Made by a program: the position numbers and the translations under genes. From Bacillota bacterium (GTDB lineage Bacteria > Bacillota > UBA4882 > UBA8346): a stretch of DNA of 8,343 nt. The stretch's first letter is position 1. Each line of letters starts with the position of its first letter. The DNA lies in contig JANQHU010000051.1 in assembly GCA_028282485.1 (NCBI GenBank), forward strand, positions 1-8,343. Direction: 5' to 3'. Below the pieces are notes generated by a model. The model was not told where the DNA came from. It did not search any database and saw only the letters and a list, made by a program, of their open reading frames with translations. Positions 1 through 8,343 of this stretch are shown here, piece after piece.

Positions 1-784
1 CCGCAGACCCGGCGTACTTATAAAGTAAGGTCTGGTAAGCGGCTAAAAGAACCATATACAACGTAGACTGGCTCGCTGCCGCTACCTGCTGCAAGCCGAC
101 GACTAGTTCCGAAGATAACTCCACCTCCACAGAATCCCCACGAAAACTCTGGCGGGCCGGGCGCGGGAAATCATAAGGTAGCTTTAGGACTGGAACTTCC
201 CCTCGAAAGCTCTCTAACCAATAATTGGCTTGATTTTGAACCAATTGCTGGCCAGTGGCCTCTTGTTGCCAAACCGCGTAATCTTTGTATTGGAGCTTTA
301 ACTCCGGCAAGGTCTTTTGGTTATAAAAAGCAATAAACTCTTGTAATAAGATCTCTAGGGAAGTGCCATCGGCAATACTATGATGCATATTAAATAAGAG
401 TAAATGGCGCCGGGGATTGATGCGCACCAGCCACAGCCGCATTAAAGGAGCTTTAGTTAAGTCAAAAGGATCCTGAAACTCTGTTAAGGATTGCACAAAC
501 TTCTCTAAAGCCACATCCTCATTTAATTCTTCCCCACCATCGATCAGGGGAATTTGGAAATCAATTGTCGAATGAATCAGTTGCCGTGGTTCACCCCCCA
601 CTATAGCAAAAGAGGTTCGCAAGCTCTCGTGCCGGGTCATAATCTGCTGCCAAGCCTCTTTTAAGCGCTGAACCGCTAATTCCCCTTGCAAAACCACCAC
701 GGCTGGCATTTGATAAACATCAAGGGCGTCTTCTAAATGTTGGAGTACATAAAGACGTTTTTGGGCTGACGAAAGGGGATAATT
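1..784 (-). other. Condensation domain C3, LCL-like, C-terminus outside window
   Basis: C3 is the entry domain of the third module and would couple the T2-bound chain to the next amino acid. About 261 residues (2520-2780) are present, beginning at NYPLSSAQKRLYVLQ, a typical LCL opening. The active site HHSIADGTSLEILLQEF has HHSIADG at 365-385 (catalytic H2654). The YKDYAVWQQE and YWLES blocks follow, and the window ends inside the second half, just after LYMVLLAAYQTLLYKY. An LCL type suits a donor ending in a non-epimerized residue or glycine. The module's A and T domains, and hence its amino acid, lie beyond base 1. Confidence 0.95.
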
Positions 785-3700
785 CTCCTGTTCTGTAGCG
801 ACTTTGCTAATTCCGGTATAGAGACTCTTTTTCGCCTCGAAAATATAATTCGCTAATTGACGAATAGTGGGTTCTTTAAAAAGCTGGGCAAGGGAGACTT
901 CCACCCGAAACTCTTTGTGAATCCGGGCGGTTAAGATGGTGGCTTTTAAAGAATGCCCTCCCATACTGAAGAAATTATCCAGGGCGGAGAGGTTAGTTAC
1001 TCCTAAAATCTCTTCCCAAAGCACTGCCAACCGTTCTTCGGTAGCATTAGCTAAGGGTTCAACGGCAGTGCTCTCTTCCCGAATGGTTAAATCTGGCTCC
1101 GGCAAGGCTTTCCGATCTATCTTGCCGTTGGGGGTCAAGGGCATGCTGGTTAAAATCCTAAAATAACTAGGAATCATGTACGCCGGAAGCTCTTGTTGCA
1201 AAAATTGCTGTAAGGTTTGACTTTTCAAATAACCCTTGCCGGTAACATAAGCGGCTAAATATTTCTGCTTCTGCACATCTTCCCGAGCAATGACGGCGAC
1301 TTCCCGAACTTGAGGATGACTAGCTAAACGAGCTTCGATCTCCGCCAATTCCACCCGATAACCCCGGATCTTGACTTGATAATCTAAACGCCCTAAAAAC
1401 TCAATTTCCCCACTAGGCAACCACCGGGCCAAATCCCCCGTACGGTACAGCCGTTGCTCCAGCAAAAAGGGGTGAGGGATAAACTTCTCCTTAGTCAACT
1501 CCGGGCGGTTCAGATACCCGCGGGCCAGACCGGCTCCTCCAATACATAATTCTCCCGGAGCTCCCACCGGGGCTAAATGTTCTTCTTGATCCAAAATATA
1601 AATCTGGGTATTGGCGATGGGTTTGCCGATGGTTAAATCGGCACCAGGGGGCAATTCCTGCACCGTAGTCCACACCGTAGCCTCGGTCGGTCCGTAAACA
1701 TTGTAAAGTTTAGCCTGGGTTAGCTGCTGGAGTTTTGCCAGTAAATTTTCCGGGAAGGCTTCCCCGCCGATTAAAATTTGACTTAAACCCGCTAAAGCAG
1801 TAGCCGCCGCTTCGTTACTAAGCAATAATTGGATGCGGGAGGGCGTAGCCTGTAAAATCTCTATTTCATTTTGGGAAATTAACTGAGCAATGGCTTTTGG
1901 TTCTTGCTGCTGGACCTCCTTAGCCAAAATAATCCCCATCCCCTGGGTTAAAGGCAGCAGAGTTTCCAAAACAAAGATATCAAAAGAAACCGTAGTCAGG
2001 GCCAGAATCTTTTGCCCCGCCCTAAAATCCAGGGCCTGGGTCATGGCGTAGATAAAGTTGACTACCGCAGCTTCTTCAATCAAAACCCCTTTCGGTTTAC
2101 CCGTGGAACCAGAAGTATAAATCACATAAGCCAGATCCCGGTTGCTTTTGGCGGCCCAGTCATTATTTTTTAAGGTCTCCAAATTTGGCTCTTCACTGAG
2201 ACGGGTAACGCTAAGAATCTCCCCGGTAAAATTAATGCCGACCCGGGGCTGCTCCTCCTTAATTAGAAGTAGGCGGGCCTGGCTATCTGCTAAAATATAA
2301 TTAATTCGGTCTAAGGGGTACTCAGGATCGAGGGGTAAGTAGGCCCCACCAGCTTTTAAAATGGCTAAAATACTAAGTAACAATTCCGGAGTTCGTTCCA
2401 CCAACAAACCCACAATTTCCCCCGGGCCAACTCCTTTCTGACGTAAGATTCCGGCTAAGGCCTCTACTTTTTGGTGTAGCTGACCATAGGTATACGCTTC
2501 ATCCCCACATACTAAAGCAAGGGCAGTGGGCTGCTTCGCTACTTGACGGTCAAAAAGCCCGGCCAGGGTCTGTTCCACGGGATAGCTGACTTGATTATTA
2601 TTAAAACCATAGAGTAATTCCTCCTTTTCGGCGGGAGTGAGAATGTTAATCTTTTTTAGGAGGAGTTTTTCGGGGTTACTACCGCTTATCTGGTTCACAA
2701 TGGTGGCAAAATTGCCGGCTAATTTGGCAATAAACTCCTGGGGATAGACTGCTGCGTTAAAACTAAATTTAATAGTAATCTCGGCTCCGGGAAAAATGGT
2801 CAGATTCAAATCATAATTAGTTCGTTCGAAGATCTCTACCCCCCTCACCTCGTATCCTTCAGTTTCCCTCTGGGCCGTAAAGAGGCTCTCCTCCATGGGG
2901 TAATTCTCAAAAATCATCAGATGATCAATCAAGCTGCCCTTTAATTCTGTCTCCGCTTGAATCTGGGCTAAGGGATAATAGTTATAACGTTCCGCTTTCA
3001 CGGCGGCACTCTGAATTTCTTTTAAGAGCTCCGACAAAGTCTTTTTCGGAGTAAACTGCATCCGTACCGGAACCGTATTAATAAATAAACCGACCATACT
3101 TTCAATTCCGGGAATCTCATGAACTCGCCCCGAGACCACTGCCCCAAAAACCAAGTCATCCAAACGATTGTAACGTTGGAGAATAATTCCCCAAAAAGCC
3201 TGAATTAAGGTGTTTAAGGTAACCCGATTCCCCTGGCTGACCCTTTCCAAGCCCTCTCTTTCTTCCTTAGTAATTTTCAGGAAGAATTCGGCCCCTTGGT
3301 AGGAGTCAGCCGGAGTTACCTGTTGTTGGCGGAATAAGGTGGCTTTTTGCTCGTAACCCTGTAGGTAGCCCCGCCAAAAAGCAGCCGCTTCTTCTTGATC
3401 CTGCTTCTCCAACCACTCAATATACTCGCTATAAGGCGCTGTCACTGGTAAATTTAAAGTAGTTCCCTCTTTTAAAGCTTCATAAATCTGAAAAAACTCC
3501 CGGGCCACAATTCCGATACACCAACCATCCATTACCATATGGTGAAAACTCCAAATCTGAGTGTACTCATCCTGCCCCGTCTTGATTACCGCGAGCCGAA
3601 TCGGGATTCCTTGGGCCAGATTAAAGCCGCGTTGCCGATCCCGTAAGAGGTATTGCTCTAACCATTCTTGCTGCTGGTGAGGAGCGGTTAACTTGCTCAG

Positions 3701-6700
3701 ATCAAAATAATCAACCTGAGTTTGACGGTCTTTAAAGACGATCTGTACCGGACGTGGCAGTTTCCGGTGTAGAAAAATAGTTCGCAAGATATCATAACGA
3801 TTAATTAAAATTTGAAAACTTTTTCGAATACTGGCCAGATCCAGATTACCTTTAATCCGTAACGTAGTCTGTTCAAAATAGGCCTCCGAGTCAACATCTT
3901 TTAAAGAATGAAATAACATTCCTTCTTGCATCGGGGATAAACTATAGATATTTTGAATGTTATTTTTAGTTAAATCCCCCCCACTAATCTTTTTAAATTC
4001 TGAAAGAATATTATCTAACTCTTCAATAGCAATATTTTTTAAGGAAAAATCACTGGGAGTAAACTGGCGTTCTTTCACATCCACACAATGGCGGATGAGG
4101 GCTAATAATTTTTCCCGAAAAGCCGCCGCTAGGGCTTGAATGGTCTCCTGATGGTATTCTTCTTGATGATATTTAAAGGAAAATTCTAGTTTTTCCCTCA
4201 GCAGCAAGGCATTGATATCCAGGGCGTAAGGATTAACCATTTCCGGCGCAATGGTGGTACCCACGGAAAGCCTGGCTAGGGAAAAGGCTTCGGTATGGAG
4301 GCTAGCATCAAATTGGCCTAAGTAGTTAAAACTAATTTCCGGTTGTAAGTTAAACTTAATTTTTTCTTTCTTTTGGGGAAGGGTCAGATACTTTAAGATC
4401 CCATAACCAATCCCTTTTTGAGGAATCTGACGCAAATGTTCTTTAATTCTTTTTAGTTGCAGGCTTAAAGTGGGGCTATTCATTTCTAAGACTACCGGAT
4501 ATTGGGTGGTAAACCAGCCGACGGTGCGCGATACCTCTAGATCTTTAATTACCTCTTCCCGGCCGTGGCCTTCCAAATTAATGCAGACCCGGTCCTGGCG
4601 CGTCCAGTTTTTGACAGCCAGCCCCAAAGCGGTTAACAAAATATCGGTAATTTCCGTATTATAGGCCCGCTGAGCTTGGCGCAACAATTGTTGCAAAGGC
4701 TCTCCCTGGAGACTAATCTTTACTTCACGGCTGGCTCCTGCACAGCGCGCCCCGATGGCCCGGTCTTTCGGTAACGGGGTCACGGGAGTTGCTTCCACCT
4801 GGCGCCAATACTTTCTTTCCTTGAGGAGCTTTTTGCTCTGGGCATACTCCACCAGCTGTTTACTCCATTCCCGAAAAGAATCGGTTTTTTCCCCTAGGAT
4901 TAGCTCCCCGCCCTTTACTGCCTGGAGATAACCCGTAGCCAAATCTTCTAATAAAATTCGCCAGGAGACCCCATCAATTACCAAGTGATGGCTTACTAAC
5001 AAGAGATAATCCCCTTGCCGGGTTTGAAATAGCCTGCTTTTTAAAAGAGGGCCCTGACTTAAATCAATACTTTTTTGTAAGACTTCTGCTTCGTTTTGGA
5101 TCTTTTGATAATAATTAGTCTCTAATCGGTAATCAATTATTTCCAAAGAGAAAGACTCGGCCTCAATCCCGCGATTAAATTGCTCCCAACCAGTAGCTTC
5201 TTTGGTAAAAACCATTCGCAAGGCATCATGATAATTGGTAAGCTGCTGCAAGACTTTTTGCAAGGCTTCCGGTGCAAAGCCTTCCCGACGCAAGAGGATT
5301 ACCCCTTGATTAAAATGCCCAGGCCGCGGGGTCTCTTGATCAAAAAACCATTTTTGAATGGGAGTTAACCAAACCGCTCCCGTCACCACTTCCTGCCGGG
5401 CACTCTTGGCCGTATTGCGTACCAGACTACTTAACTGCCCAATCTCTGGGTATTTAAACATCTCCCGCATTTCTAATTTTAAGCCCTGACTATTTAGGCG
5501 GGCTAAGATTTGAATCGCTTTAATGGAGTCTCCGCCTAATTCAAAAAAGTTATCATTAATTCCGATCCGGTCAATTCGTAATACTTCTTGCCAGATACTA
5601 ACTAATAATTCTTCAATTGGATTTTGTGGACCTTGCTGCTCTTTAGCCACCACTTGATTCTCCGTGGGCTTAGGCAACCGCCGCCGATCAATTTTGCCGT
5701 TTATAGTTACCGGCAGCTGCTCCAGCTGGCTGAAATGAGCAGGGACCATATAATCCGGTAATTTCTGGCTCAAATAACGTCTAATTTCCCCTAAATCAAG
5801 GGCGGTGGACCCTACAAAATAAGCTGCTAACAATTTGTCATGATGCTCATCATCTTCACAGGCGATTACTACCGCTTCCCGCACCCCGGGATACTTTAAT
5901 AGCCGTCCCTCAATCTCGGCCATTTCTACCCGATAACCCCGAATCTTCACCTGATGGTCGATGCGACCTAAAAATTCAATGCTACCATCGGGAAGCCACC
6001 GGGCCAGATCCCCGCTCAAATACATTCTGGAGCCAGGTTGAAAAGGATTTTTGACAAACTTTTGGGCGGTTACCTGAGGCATATTTAAATAACCTCGGGC
6101 AACCCCCTGGCCGGCAATACATAATTTTCCGGGAATTCCACAAGGTAATAGCTGTAAGTTATGATCGAGAATATACACCTGATAATTAGCAATGGGTTTG
6201 CCAATGGGAATATTAGCCCCCTCCCCTTCCGTGCAGCGATGATAAGTAACACAAACTGTAGTCTCTGTGGGACCATAGGTATTATAAACATCCGCTTGTT
6301 TGCTTAGATTATTGATATATTCTCTTTTTAAAACATCCCCGCCACTAATATAAGCCCGAATGCTGGGCACTGGTGCTAGTTTGTTTAATTCATTTAGTAG
6401 TAAGGGGGAAGCACTAAAGAGGGTAACCCGGTTTTCCACCATAATTTCTACTAATTTAGAGAGATCAATCACTTCATTTTTACTTACTAAAACTAATTTA
6501 GCTCCGGCTAATAGAGTGGGATAGACTTCTTCTACAAAAATATCAAAAGAACATGAGGATTGCTGGAGCATCACATCCGCCGGACAAACCTTAAATTCTT
6601 GCCAAAAGGCCGTCACATAGGCGACTACATTCCCATGTTCCACCATCACTCCTTTCGGGGTCCCCGTAGAACCGGAAGTATAAATCACATAAGCCAAATC

Positions 6701-8343
6701 TCTCGGTTGATTTCGCTGCTCCAGGTTTGACGTAGCTCTGGTGTAAAGCTCCGGATCATCTAACTCCAAGCGCACTCCGGCAAAACGATAATCATGAGCC
6801 AGACCATCTTTCTGTGTTAAAAGAATCTGGGTCCCACTATTTTCGATCATATAGGCAATTCTTTCCCGGGGATACTCAACATCCACCGCCATGTAGGCTC
6901 CCCCGGCTTTTAAAACTGCTAACATGCCCAGAATCATCTCCGGCGACCGCTCGGCCATGATCGCCACAATACTTTCCGGCCCGGCCCTCCGCTCTTTAAG
7001 CACTCGCGCCAAAGAGTTGGCTTTCCCGTTTAACTCCTGATAACTAAGCTCGTGATCTTCCCAAACTAGAGCAATCTTCTCGGGAGTCCGGGCTACTTGT
7101 TCTTCAAAAAGCTCCACTATCATCTTTTGGCTGGGATAATCCACTGCCGTATCGTTAAACTCGGCTAAGATCTGATGCCGTTCCCCATGGGAAACAATGG
7201 ACATTTCCCCAATCGGGAGCTCTGGTTGCTCCATTAATCTGGTTAATAAGGATTCAAACTCTTCCATAACTCGGGCGATGGGTAAAAAATGCCGAAAGAC
7301 TTCCTGTTGGTAATCAAAATCCAGTCGCACCGCTTGGTCCGGATCAAATTCTCTCACAAAAAGACTGAGGCCATTCCGTTCGTGCTGATGGGTTAAGGGG
7401 ATTACTTGGGTCTTCGTTACCGCAAAATCACCCCGATAATCATGGTTCTCGTAAGAAAGGGTCAGCTCAAAGAGATTTTCCTGGCCCAGCTCCGCACCGG
7501 CTACCGCCCGGTAAATCTCGCCGAAAGCTAATTTTTGATGGCGGTAAGATTCTCTTAATTCATTCTTAATATTACTTAATAATTCTCCAAAAGTTAGCTG
7601 CCGGTCAATAGAAATCTTTAAAGGGATTAAGTTAGCAAAATGACCCACTAACTTTTTATGTTTGGCTTTGACCCGATTTAAAGTGGGCACTCCAATTACT
7701 AGTTCTTCTTTAGCACAAGCTTTACTAAAATAAAGGGCTAAAACTCCTAATAAAAAATGAAAGACGGTGGCTCCCTGGACCGCGGAAAAATCTTTGATCT
7801 GATTGTATAAAGTTCTTTCCAAGACTAGCGTGCTCCGTCCTCCTTTGCTAACCCCTTGCGCCCCCGTTTTACTGCTTTGTTTCTTATAATTAAAAAGGGG
7901 CTCTGGGATACTGGGGTACTTTTCGCGCCAATACCGGAGATCCTGTGCATGGGCCTCTGATTTTAAGTAAGTAGCTTCCTCCTCCAGATAATCAAAATAG
8001 GAATAAGTCGGCTCTGCTACGGCGGTAGCCCCGTTAAGTAAGCGGTTATAAATAGCCACCACCTGGCGAAAGACTAAGGAAAAGCCCCAGCCATCCGTTA
8101 ACAAGTGATGAATTTTATTGAAATAAAGATATTGCTGTGGGGTTACTTTCACCAGGACAAATTCTGCCAAACCCTGGGTTAAGTCAAAGGGTTTTAAAAA
8201 GGCCGCCTCCACCCAGGCTAAAGCCTCCTGGACCGCTTCCTCTTTCGGCTTCGCCGAGAAATTTTGTAAAATCACCTGATAGGAATCATCTTCTACCAAC
8301 TGCATCCCGACCCTTTCCCCTTGGGGAACCAACCGGACATTTA
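1..8343 (-). CDS. Multimodular nonribosomal peptide synthetase, partial at both ends (C-A-T-E-C-A-T-C)
   Basis: This is the interior of a giant cytoplasmic enzyme that builds a peptide without the ribosome: each A domain activates an amino acid as an adenylate, each T domain carries it on a phosphopantetheine thioester, and C domains join the residues. One minus-strand frame, with codons starting at 8341, is open for 2,780 codons, and I found no stop or frameshift. Every domain signature falls in this one frame: three condensation HHxxxDG motifs, one epimerization HHxxxDG, two A3 loops (YTSGSTG), and two carrier serines (GGDS and GGHS). Domains by residue: C1 1-379, A1 400-888, T1 909-974, E 991-1432, C2 1462-1901, A2 1918-2413, T2 2435-2501, C3 2520-2780. 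No start codon can be chosen, because C1 already lacks its beginning at base 8343 and C3 is unfinished at base 1. No methylation, cyclization, oxidation, reductase or thioesterase domain is seen. The likely product segment is D-Lys-like then Gly. Product class is certain; compound and gene name are unknown. Confidence 0.98.
839..1039 (-). other. Thiolation (peptidyl carrier) domain T2
   Basis: T2 carries the residue chosen by A2 and then the growing peptide (residues 2435-2501, from EERLAVLWEEILGV to IRQLANYIF). The phosphopantetheine site is NFFSMGGHSLKATILTARI, with modified serine S2464 at 950-952. The GGHSL form is usual for carriers that hand over directly to a condensation domain, and no E domain follows: C3 begins after a linker of about 18 residues. 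The methionine in SMGGHS, where Leu is common, is a mild variant. Confidence 0.96.
1103..2590 (-). other. Adenylation domain A2, predicted for glycine
   Basis: A2 activates the amino acid of the second module (residues about 1918-2413). Motifs are canonical: LKAGGAYLPLDPEYP, YTSGSTGKPKG at 2087-2119, SFDIFVLETLLPL around 1960-1987, VYGPTEATVW, YRTGDLARW, FLGRLDYQVKIRGYRVE and NGKIDR with catalytic K2407 at 1121-1123. By alignment with GrsA-Phe the specificity residues are D2121, I2122, L2125, Q2164, L2190, G2192, V2215, V2223, W2224 and K2407, i.e. DILQLGVVWK. This is nearly the glycine code as I remember it (DILQLGLIWK), with two conservative changes, at the positions equivalent to 322 and 330. 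Glycine is therefore the clear first choice, though the alignment was done by eye. The domain keeps every core motif that A1 has altered. Confidence 0.95.
2112..2133 (-). repeat. 22-bp exact repeat, copy in A2 (A3 motif)
   Basis: This is the second copy of the 22-base identity shared with 6675-6696, in the same orientation about 4.56 kb away and encoding the same LAYVIYTS residues of A2. It lies within coding sequence and has no evident separate role. Confidence 0.8.
2641..3958 (-). other. Condensation domain C2, DCL type (D-donor, L-acceptor position)
   Basis: C2 joins the epimerized chain from T1 to the amino acid on T2. Residues about 1462-1901 give a full-length domain. It opens with IYSLSPMQEGMLFHSL at 3902-3949, a sequence characteristic of DCL domains placed after E domains. 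The active site is HHMVMDGWCIGIV, with HHMVMDG at 3524-3544 (catalytic H1601). Further expected blocks follow: VTLNTLIQAFWGIILQRY, VVSGR, IESMVGLFINTVPVR and YPLAQIQ. A linker of about 30 residues (1433-1461) connects it to the E domain. The E-to-DCL pairing strongly supports the idea that the first-module residue is passed on as D. Because A2 is predicted to load glycine, the acceptor itself would be achiral. Confidence 0.95.
4046..5371 (-). other. Epimerization domain E (L- to D-aminoacyl/peptidyl)
   Basis: E equilibrates the alpha-carbon of the residue held on T1, so the downstream C domain can take the D form. It spans residues 991-1432, beginning at WLTPIQKWFF and closing with FTPSDF at 4046-4063, both hallmarks of E domains. 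The catalytic-style motif is HHLVIDGVSWRILLEDL, with HHLVIDG at 4970-4990 (H1118, H1119); DGVSW distinguishes E from true C domains. The conserved glutamate block LEGHGRE lies at 4556-4576, followed by RTVGWFTTQYPV and by FNYLGQF at 4310-4330. All the motifs needed for racemization (second His, and Glu of EGHGRE) are intact. The domain is internal and continues directly into C2, so transfer to the next module occurs within one polypeptide rather than through terminal docking domains. Confidence 0.97.
5420..5617 (-). other. Thiolation (peptidyl carrier) domain T1, E-type
   Basis: T1 holds the first-module aminoacyl or peptidyl chain as a thioester on a 4'-phosphopantetheine arm. It is about 66 residues (909-974), running from IEELLVSIWQEVL to EIGQLSSLV. 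The modification site reads NDNFFELGGDSIKAIQI, with the phosphopantetheinylated serine S939 at 5525-5527. The GGDSI form, rather than GGHSL, is the form typical of carriers that precede an epimerization domain, and an E domain follows after a linker of only about 16 residues. The site looks fully functional, needing activation by a phosphopantetheinyl transferase encoded elsewhere. Confidence 0.96.
5678..7144 (-). other. Adenylation domain A1, predicted for lysine or another basic amino acid
   Basis: A1 selects and ATP-activates the amino acid of the first module (residues about 400-888, normal length). Visible core motifs: LKAGGAYMAVD (A2 region), YTSGSTGTPKG phosphate loop at 6650-6682, FDIFVEE at 6524-6547, YGPTE at 6263-6277, YLSGDLARW (A7), FLGRIDHQVKIRGYRVE (A8) and NGKID with catalytic K883 at 5693-5695. 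Aligning to GrsA-Phe by eye gives specificity residues D600, I601, E604, S643, I665, G667, T688, V696, C697 and K883, i.e. DIESIGTVCK. From memory this differs at two positions from the lysine code DAESIGSVCK. The acidic E604 would suit a side-chain amine, so Lys is preferred and Orn or Dab are alternatives. Two motifs are unusual: AYMAVD lacks the customary Pro of AYLPID, and YLSGDL replaces YRTGDL. The catalytic lysine is intact, so I expect activity. The following E domain implies incorporation as the D-isomer. Confidence 0.93.
6675..6696 (-). repeat. 22-bp exact repeat, copy in A1 (A3 motif)
   Basis: These 22 bases are identical to 2112-2133 and encode the LAYVIYTS part of the ATP-binding A3 loop of A1. 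The identity is most simply explained by shared coding of a strictly conserved motif in two homologous domains. Exact runs of this kind are also possible sites for recombination between modules. Confidence 0.8.
7205..8341 (-). other. Condensation domain C1 (N-terminus outside window), possibly starter-like
   Basis: C1 forms the bond between the upstream donor and the amino acid loaded by A1. The catalytic motif HHLLTDG is at 8090-8110 (residues 78-84), with the second histidine (H79) as the expected active-site residue. In a full C domain this motif usually lies about 130-140 residues in, so roughly 60 residues, including the first core motif, are missing beyond base 8343. Downstream are an RYW segment, the GVPTLNR segment followed by GHFANLIPLKI, and a final HQHERNGLSLFV stretch, all usual for the C-domain fold. 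The DGWGFSLVF sequence after the active site and the PTLNR...GHFAN block resemble, from memory, C domains that open Bacillota assembly lines and accept a fatty acyl or other starter. An ordinary LCL domain is an equally reasonable reading. If C1 does begin the protein, the start codon should lie about 200 bases beyond the window edge. Confidence 0.9.

Noticed and set aside
936..1166. Plus-strand open frame of 76 codons
   Set aside because: It lies opposite the A2 end and T2 of the NRPS, shows no recognisable domain, and is explained as an antisense shadow of coding sequence.
1491..1673. Minus-strand open frame of 60 codons, out of frame with the NRPS
   Set aside because: It overlaps conserved A2-domain coding sequence in another frame.
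3957..4139. Plus-strand open frame of 60 codons
   Set aside because: Antisense to the E domain end and the E-C2 linker, with no supporting motif or ribosome binding site.
4470..4664. Plus-strand open frame of 64 codons
   Set aside because: Antisense to the EGHGRE region of the E domain; shadow of the real gene.
5180..5368. Plus-strand open frame of 62 codons
   Set aside because: Antisense to the beginning of the E domain; no recognisable features.
4046..5371. Reading the domain after T1 as an ordinary condensation domain
   Set aside because: DGVSW after the His motif, LEGHGRE, FNYLGQF and FTPSDF identify an epimerization domain, and a true C domain follows immediately.
6085..6291. Minus-strand open frame of 68 codons, out of frame with the NRPS
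   Set aside because: It overlaps the A1 YGPTE region in another frame; its hydrophobic look comes from frame-shifted reading of conserved A-domain codons.
8335..8343. TAA followed by ATG at the very edge on the minus strand, looking like a gene boundary
   Set aside because: These triplets are in a different frame from the NRPS. The real frame (codons starting at 8341) reads straight through, and C1 clearly lacks its N-terminal part, so the gene continues beyond the window.

Overview
The whole window is the inside of one very large gene on the minus strand. A single frame runs from base 8341 down to base 2 (2,780 complete codons) with no stop codon that I could find. The gene is open at both ends: neither start, stop, promoter nor terminator lies inside the window. 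Translation shows a nonribosomal peptide synthetase (NRPS). Residue numbers below count from the codon at 8341-8339. There is no intergenic DNA, RNA gene, mobile element or CRISPR array, and I did not recognise a second gene on either strand.

Domain order from N- to C-terminus (high to low coordinate) is: condensation C1 (N-terminus cut off by the window), adenylation A1, carrier T1, epimerization E, condensation C2, adenylation A2, carrier T2, condensation C3 (C-terminus cut off). This is module n (C-A-T-E), complete module n+1 (C-A-T), and the opening C domain of module n+2. The parts agree with each other. T1, before the E domain, carries the GGDSI form of the phosphopantetheine site. T2, before an ordinary C domain, carries GGHSL. 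C2, directly after E, has the sequence style of D-accepting (DCL) condensation domains. C3 looks like an ordinary LCL domain.

Reading the ten specificity positions by alignment to the GrsA phenylalanine domain gives DIESIGTVCK for A1 and DILQLGVVWK for A2. From memory of published codes, A1 is closest to a lysine code (DAESIGSVCK) and A2 is nearly the classic glycine code (DILQLGLIWK). The inferred segment is therefore ...D-Lys (or another D-basic residue such as D-Orn)-Gly-X..., where X is loaded by a module beyond the low-coordinate end.

The organism is probably a member of the Bacillota (Bacillus/Paenibacillus- or Clostridia-like). The condensation and epimerization motifs read like Bacillota NRPSs, and the codons favour TTA, ATT, GAA and AAA while arginine is mostly CGG/CGC/CGT. 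This is an inference from style, not a phylogenetic result. The multimodular NRPS architecture is conventional. The points worth a second look are the peptide prediction, the possible starter-like nature of C1, and the unusual core motifs in A1.
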